From positions 1 to 9,387 of the forward strand of contig JAPTUI010000209.1 in assembly GCA_028067895.1 (NCBI GenBank): 9,387 bases of DNA, in the 5' to 3' direction. The stretch comes from Pseudomonadota bacterium. Lineage in GTDB: Bacteria; Pseudomonadota; Gammaproteobacteria; Steroidobacterales; Steroidobacteraceae. Made by a program: the position numbers and the translations under genes. Within the stretch, counting starts at the first letter, position 1. Each line of letters starts with the position of its first letter. This document shows positions 7,074-9,387 of this stretch, in pieces. The notes beneath the pieces are model-generated. The model did no database searches. It was not told where the DNA came from and was given only the letters and a program-made list of their open reading frames with translations.

Positions 7074-7079
7074 GGAGGG
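7074..7079 (+). promoter_or_regulatory. Strong ribosome binding site fixing the start at 7085
   Basis: GGAGGG, with the GGAGG core ending 6 nt before the first ATG of an ATGATG pair (7085 and 7088). The second ATG would have a 9-nt spacing and cannot be excluded. This is the only strong Shine-Dalgarno in the gap and it locates the true start of the final gene. Confidence 0.8.
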
Positions 7080-7084
7080 ATCCG

Positions 7085-9387
7085 ATGATGTTCGCGGCGG
7101 TCGGGGGCGGGGTGGTTGCGCTGGCATTTGCGGCTTTCACCCTCATTCGGCATGGGCGTCCGGTCGGCGCCGTTGCGCTCAGCGGCCAAGAGCTGTTCGC
7201 GTCCACGCCGGATGCACTGCTGGTCGTTGATCAGCGCGGGCGAATCGTGCAGGCCAATGCCCTCGCCGCGGAGCTGTTCGGGTGGACTGACGGAGCGCTG
7301 GTTGGAGAATCCGTCGAGCGGCTGGTGCCTGGCTTTCATGACGAGTGCGAGACTGCGCGCCGCGAAGGTCGCGGCCGGGTCGCAGCCTCCGAATGGGGCC
7401 GAGTGATGCTCGGGACCCGCCGTGATGGCCGCGAGTTTCCGCTCGAGATCAGCTTGAGCACGCTGTCCTCTGGGGCGCTGATTGCGGCGGTTCGCGACCA
7501 CACGGAGGTGCGCGCTCAGCTCGAGCAGAACCTGTTCCTCAATCGCATGTATTCGACGCTGGCCGAGACCAACCAGCTGATTGCGCGCTGCGAGAGTGAG
7601 GCTGAGCTGTTCGATCGGGTCTGCCAGATTGCGGTGCGCTTCGGAGAGCTTCGCTTGGCCTGGATCGGCCAGTCCGATCGCGCTTCCGGGCGGATCACGC
7701 CCGTGACTCGGTGCAGTGCTTCGCGACAGTTCGAGCGGTATTTGAACGATTTATCCGTGCATGTCAGTGCGAGCCGCCCGGAGGGCCGCGGCCCGGTCGG
7801 AGTCGCGTGGCGCGAGGGGCATGCCGTGTTCGTGCAGGACTTCCGGCGGGACCCGCGCATGGCACCCTGGCGTACCGAAGGGGCTCCGGTCCTGTGGGGT
7901 TCGTGTGCTGCGCTGCCGCTGCGGCGTGGCGGCGCGGTGTACGCCGTGCTGGTGTTGTACGACACGCAGCCGGAGGCATTCAGCGACAAAATCCGCGATC
8001 TGCTCGAGCGCATGGTCGTCGACATCGAATACGCGCTCGATCGGATCGAGCTGCGCGCCGAACGGGAGCGCGCGGCGCAGGAACTGCATGTCGCGGCGCT
8101 CGCATTCGAGTCGAGCGGCGCGATGCTGGTGACGGATGCGGTAGGACGGATGATTCGGGTCAATGAAGCGCTGCGCATGATGAGCGGTTACGGCCCGGAC
8201 GAGTTGCTCGGCCAGGAACTGCCGGCACTGTTCAGCGCCTCGCTACCGCCGTTTGCGGAATTGCTCGCGCAAGTGCGCCTATCCGCCCGCTGGCAGGGAG
8301 AGATCTGGGCACGGCGCAAGAGCGGGGAGGAGTACCCGGTGTGGCTCTCGGTCACAGGGGTGCGCGGCGAGGACGGGCGCTGGACGCACTACATCGCCGC
8401 GCTGACCGATCTGTCTGACCAGAAAGACTCCGAGCAGCGCATCTCGCGCCTGCTGAACTTCGATGCGCTCACGGGGCTGCCGAATCGGCGCTTCATGCTC
8501 GATCGGTTACGTTCGGCCGTGCAGTGGGCCGAGCACGCCGGTGGTCACGGTGCGGCGCTGCTGATCGGACTCGACAAGTTTCAGGCCGTCAACGACATGC
8601 TCGGGCATCAGGCGGGCGACATCCTGCTGCAGCAGACCGCTGAGCGGTTGCGCGCGGCAGTTCCGGGCGAGGATCTGGTCGGGCGCGTCGGCGGGGACGA
8701 ATTCTTGCTGGTGCTGGAGGATCTCGGTGCCGATGCCGCGAGCGCCGATGCCGCTGCGGGTCGGACCGCCGAGGATCTGCTCGCCACGATCCTGCAGTCG
8801 CATCTGATCGGCGGACAGATGGTGTCGTGCTCGGCGAGCATCGGGATCGCGCCATGGGGTGGTCAGGCCGGTGCGGGGTTCAACGAACTGCTCAAGCGTG
8901 CCGACGTGGCGCTGCATGCTGCCAAGGATGCCGGCCGCAACGCGGTGCGGCTGTTCTCCCCAGGGATGCAGCTCGCGCTCGAACGCCGATCGCGGCTCGA
9001 GTCACGCCTGCGGCATGAGTTCCGCACCGATCAGCTCGAGCTGTATTTCCAGCGGCGCGTCGACGTGCACGGCACGACCCTTGGCGCCGAGGCGCTGCTG
9101 CGCTGGAACGATCCGCAGCGTGGCGTGGTCTCGCCGCTCGAACTGATCCCGCTTGCCGAGGAGATCGGCCTGATTCACGAGATTGGCCGCTGGGCGCTCG
9201 GGCGCGCCTGCCGGCAACTTCGCGAGTGGTCGCGACCGGGCAGTCCGGCGCGCAGGCTTAAGGTGGCGGTGAACATCAGCCCCAAGCAGCTCGCTGCAGA
9301 GCATTTCGTCGCCGAGGTCAGCGACATCATCGCCCGGACTGGCGTCGATCCGAGCCTGCTCGAGCTGGAAATCACCGAGGGATTGCC
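7085..9387 (+). CDS. PAS-GAF-PAS-GGDEF-EAL c-di-GMP protein, 3' truncated by window
   Basis: 767 residues are visible with no stop before the window edge. Order: one N-terminal hydrophobic helix (~2-21) followed by IRHGR, a likely inner-membrane anchor; PAS (~35-145); GAF (~172-325, with the PEGRGPVGVAWREG pattern); PAS (~337-447); GGDEF (~455-625); EAL from ~635. Such proteins sense a signal and make or break cyclic di-GMP. GGDEF is intact at 536-540 and the guanine-side N503 and D512 are kept, but the first Asp of the usual DLD metal site is Gly495, and the inhibitory RxxD reads P527-G-E-D530. In the EAL part, E669-A-L, N730 and E762 are present; the later metal and base residues lie outside the window. 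The EAL entry motif reads YFQRR (654-658) rather than the common YxQP. The balance suggests a phosphodiesterase with a regulatory or weak cyclase domain, which is an inference. Confidence 0.92.
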   Translation, partial: MMFAAVGGGVVALAFAAFTLIRHGRPVGAVALSGQELFASTPDALLVVDQRGRIVQANALAAELFGWTDGALVGESVERLVPGFHDECETARREGRGRVAASEWGRVMLGTRRDGREFPLEISLSTLSSGALIAAVRDHTEVRAQLEQNLFLNRMYSTLAETNQLIARCESEAELFDRVCQIAVRFGELRLAWIGQSDRASGRITPVTRCSASRQFERYLNDLSVHVSASRPEGRGPVGVAWREGHAVFVQDFRRDPRMAPWRTEGAPVLWGSCAALPLRRGGAVYAVLVLYDTQPEAFSDKIRDLLERMVVDIEYALDRIELRAERERAAQELHVAALAFESSGAMLVTDAVGRMIRVNEALRMMSGYGPDELLGQELPALFSASLPPFAELLAQVRLSARWQGEIWARRKSGEEYPVWLSVTGVRGEDGRWTHYIAALTDLSDQKDSEQRISRLLNFDALTGLPNRRFMLDRLRSAVQWAEHAGGHGAALLIGLDKFQAVNDMLGHQAGDILLQQTAERLRAAVPGEDLVGRVGGDEFLLVLEDLGADAASADAAAGRTAEDLLATILQSHLIGGQMVSCSASIGIAPWGGQAGAGFNELLKRADVALHAAKDAGRNAVRLFSPGMQLALERRSRLESRLRHEFRTDQLELYFQRRVDVHGTTLGAEALLRWNDPQRGVVSPLELIPLAEEIGLIHEIGRWALGRACRQLREWSRPGSPARRLKVAVNISPKQLAAEHFVAEVSDIIARTGVDPSLLELEITEGL

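Noticed and set aside
6712..7206. 164-residue open frame on the minus strand in the gap
   Set aside because: It overlaps the start of the PAS-GAF-GGDEF gene antisense, and its composition is that of non-coding GC-rich DNA with no recognisable motif.

Overview
The window looks like chromosome of a GC-rich Gram-negative bacterium, most likely a proteobacterium. It has a TonB-dependent outer-membrane receptor with a Sec signal peptide, a DedA/PAP2/LssY-type membrane fusion, and a PAS-GAF-PAS-GGDEF-EAL signalling protein. The exact lineage cannot be fixed from the sequence. I see no phage, transposase, CRISPR, tRNA or rRNA signal.

Layout. Positions 1-917 hold no gene I can defend. They contain an AT-richer start, several hairpins, a 26-bp perfect palindrome (721-746) and a strong 11-bp-stem hairpin (853-881). 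Next come a universal stress protein on the minus strand (918-1379) and, divergently, a large three-part membrane protein (1522-3675): DedA translocase-like, PAP2 phosphatase and LssY C-terminal domains. Its 3' end overlaps a convergent 75-residue membrane protein (3570-3797, minus). A 206-bp divergent spacer with short direct repeats leads into an 844-residue TonB-dependent receptor (4004-6538). A 546-bp gene-free gap follows. The last gene is an open-ended c-di-GMP signalling protein starting at 7085 with a textbook ribosome binding site; its EAL domain is cut by the window edge.

The genes do not form one operon. The common theme is the envelope and environmental response: stress protein, lipid-carrier or phospholipid processing at the inner membrane, outer-membrane uptake, and second-messenger signalling. 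The most informative details are substitutions in catalytic motifs. The PAP2 domain has Gly where the first signature motif normally has Arg. The GGDEF domain keeps the GGDEF string but has Gly at the first metal-binding Asp and lacks the Arg of the inhibitory site. I found no convincing undescribed multi-gene system; the points worth checking are listed individually.
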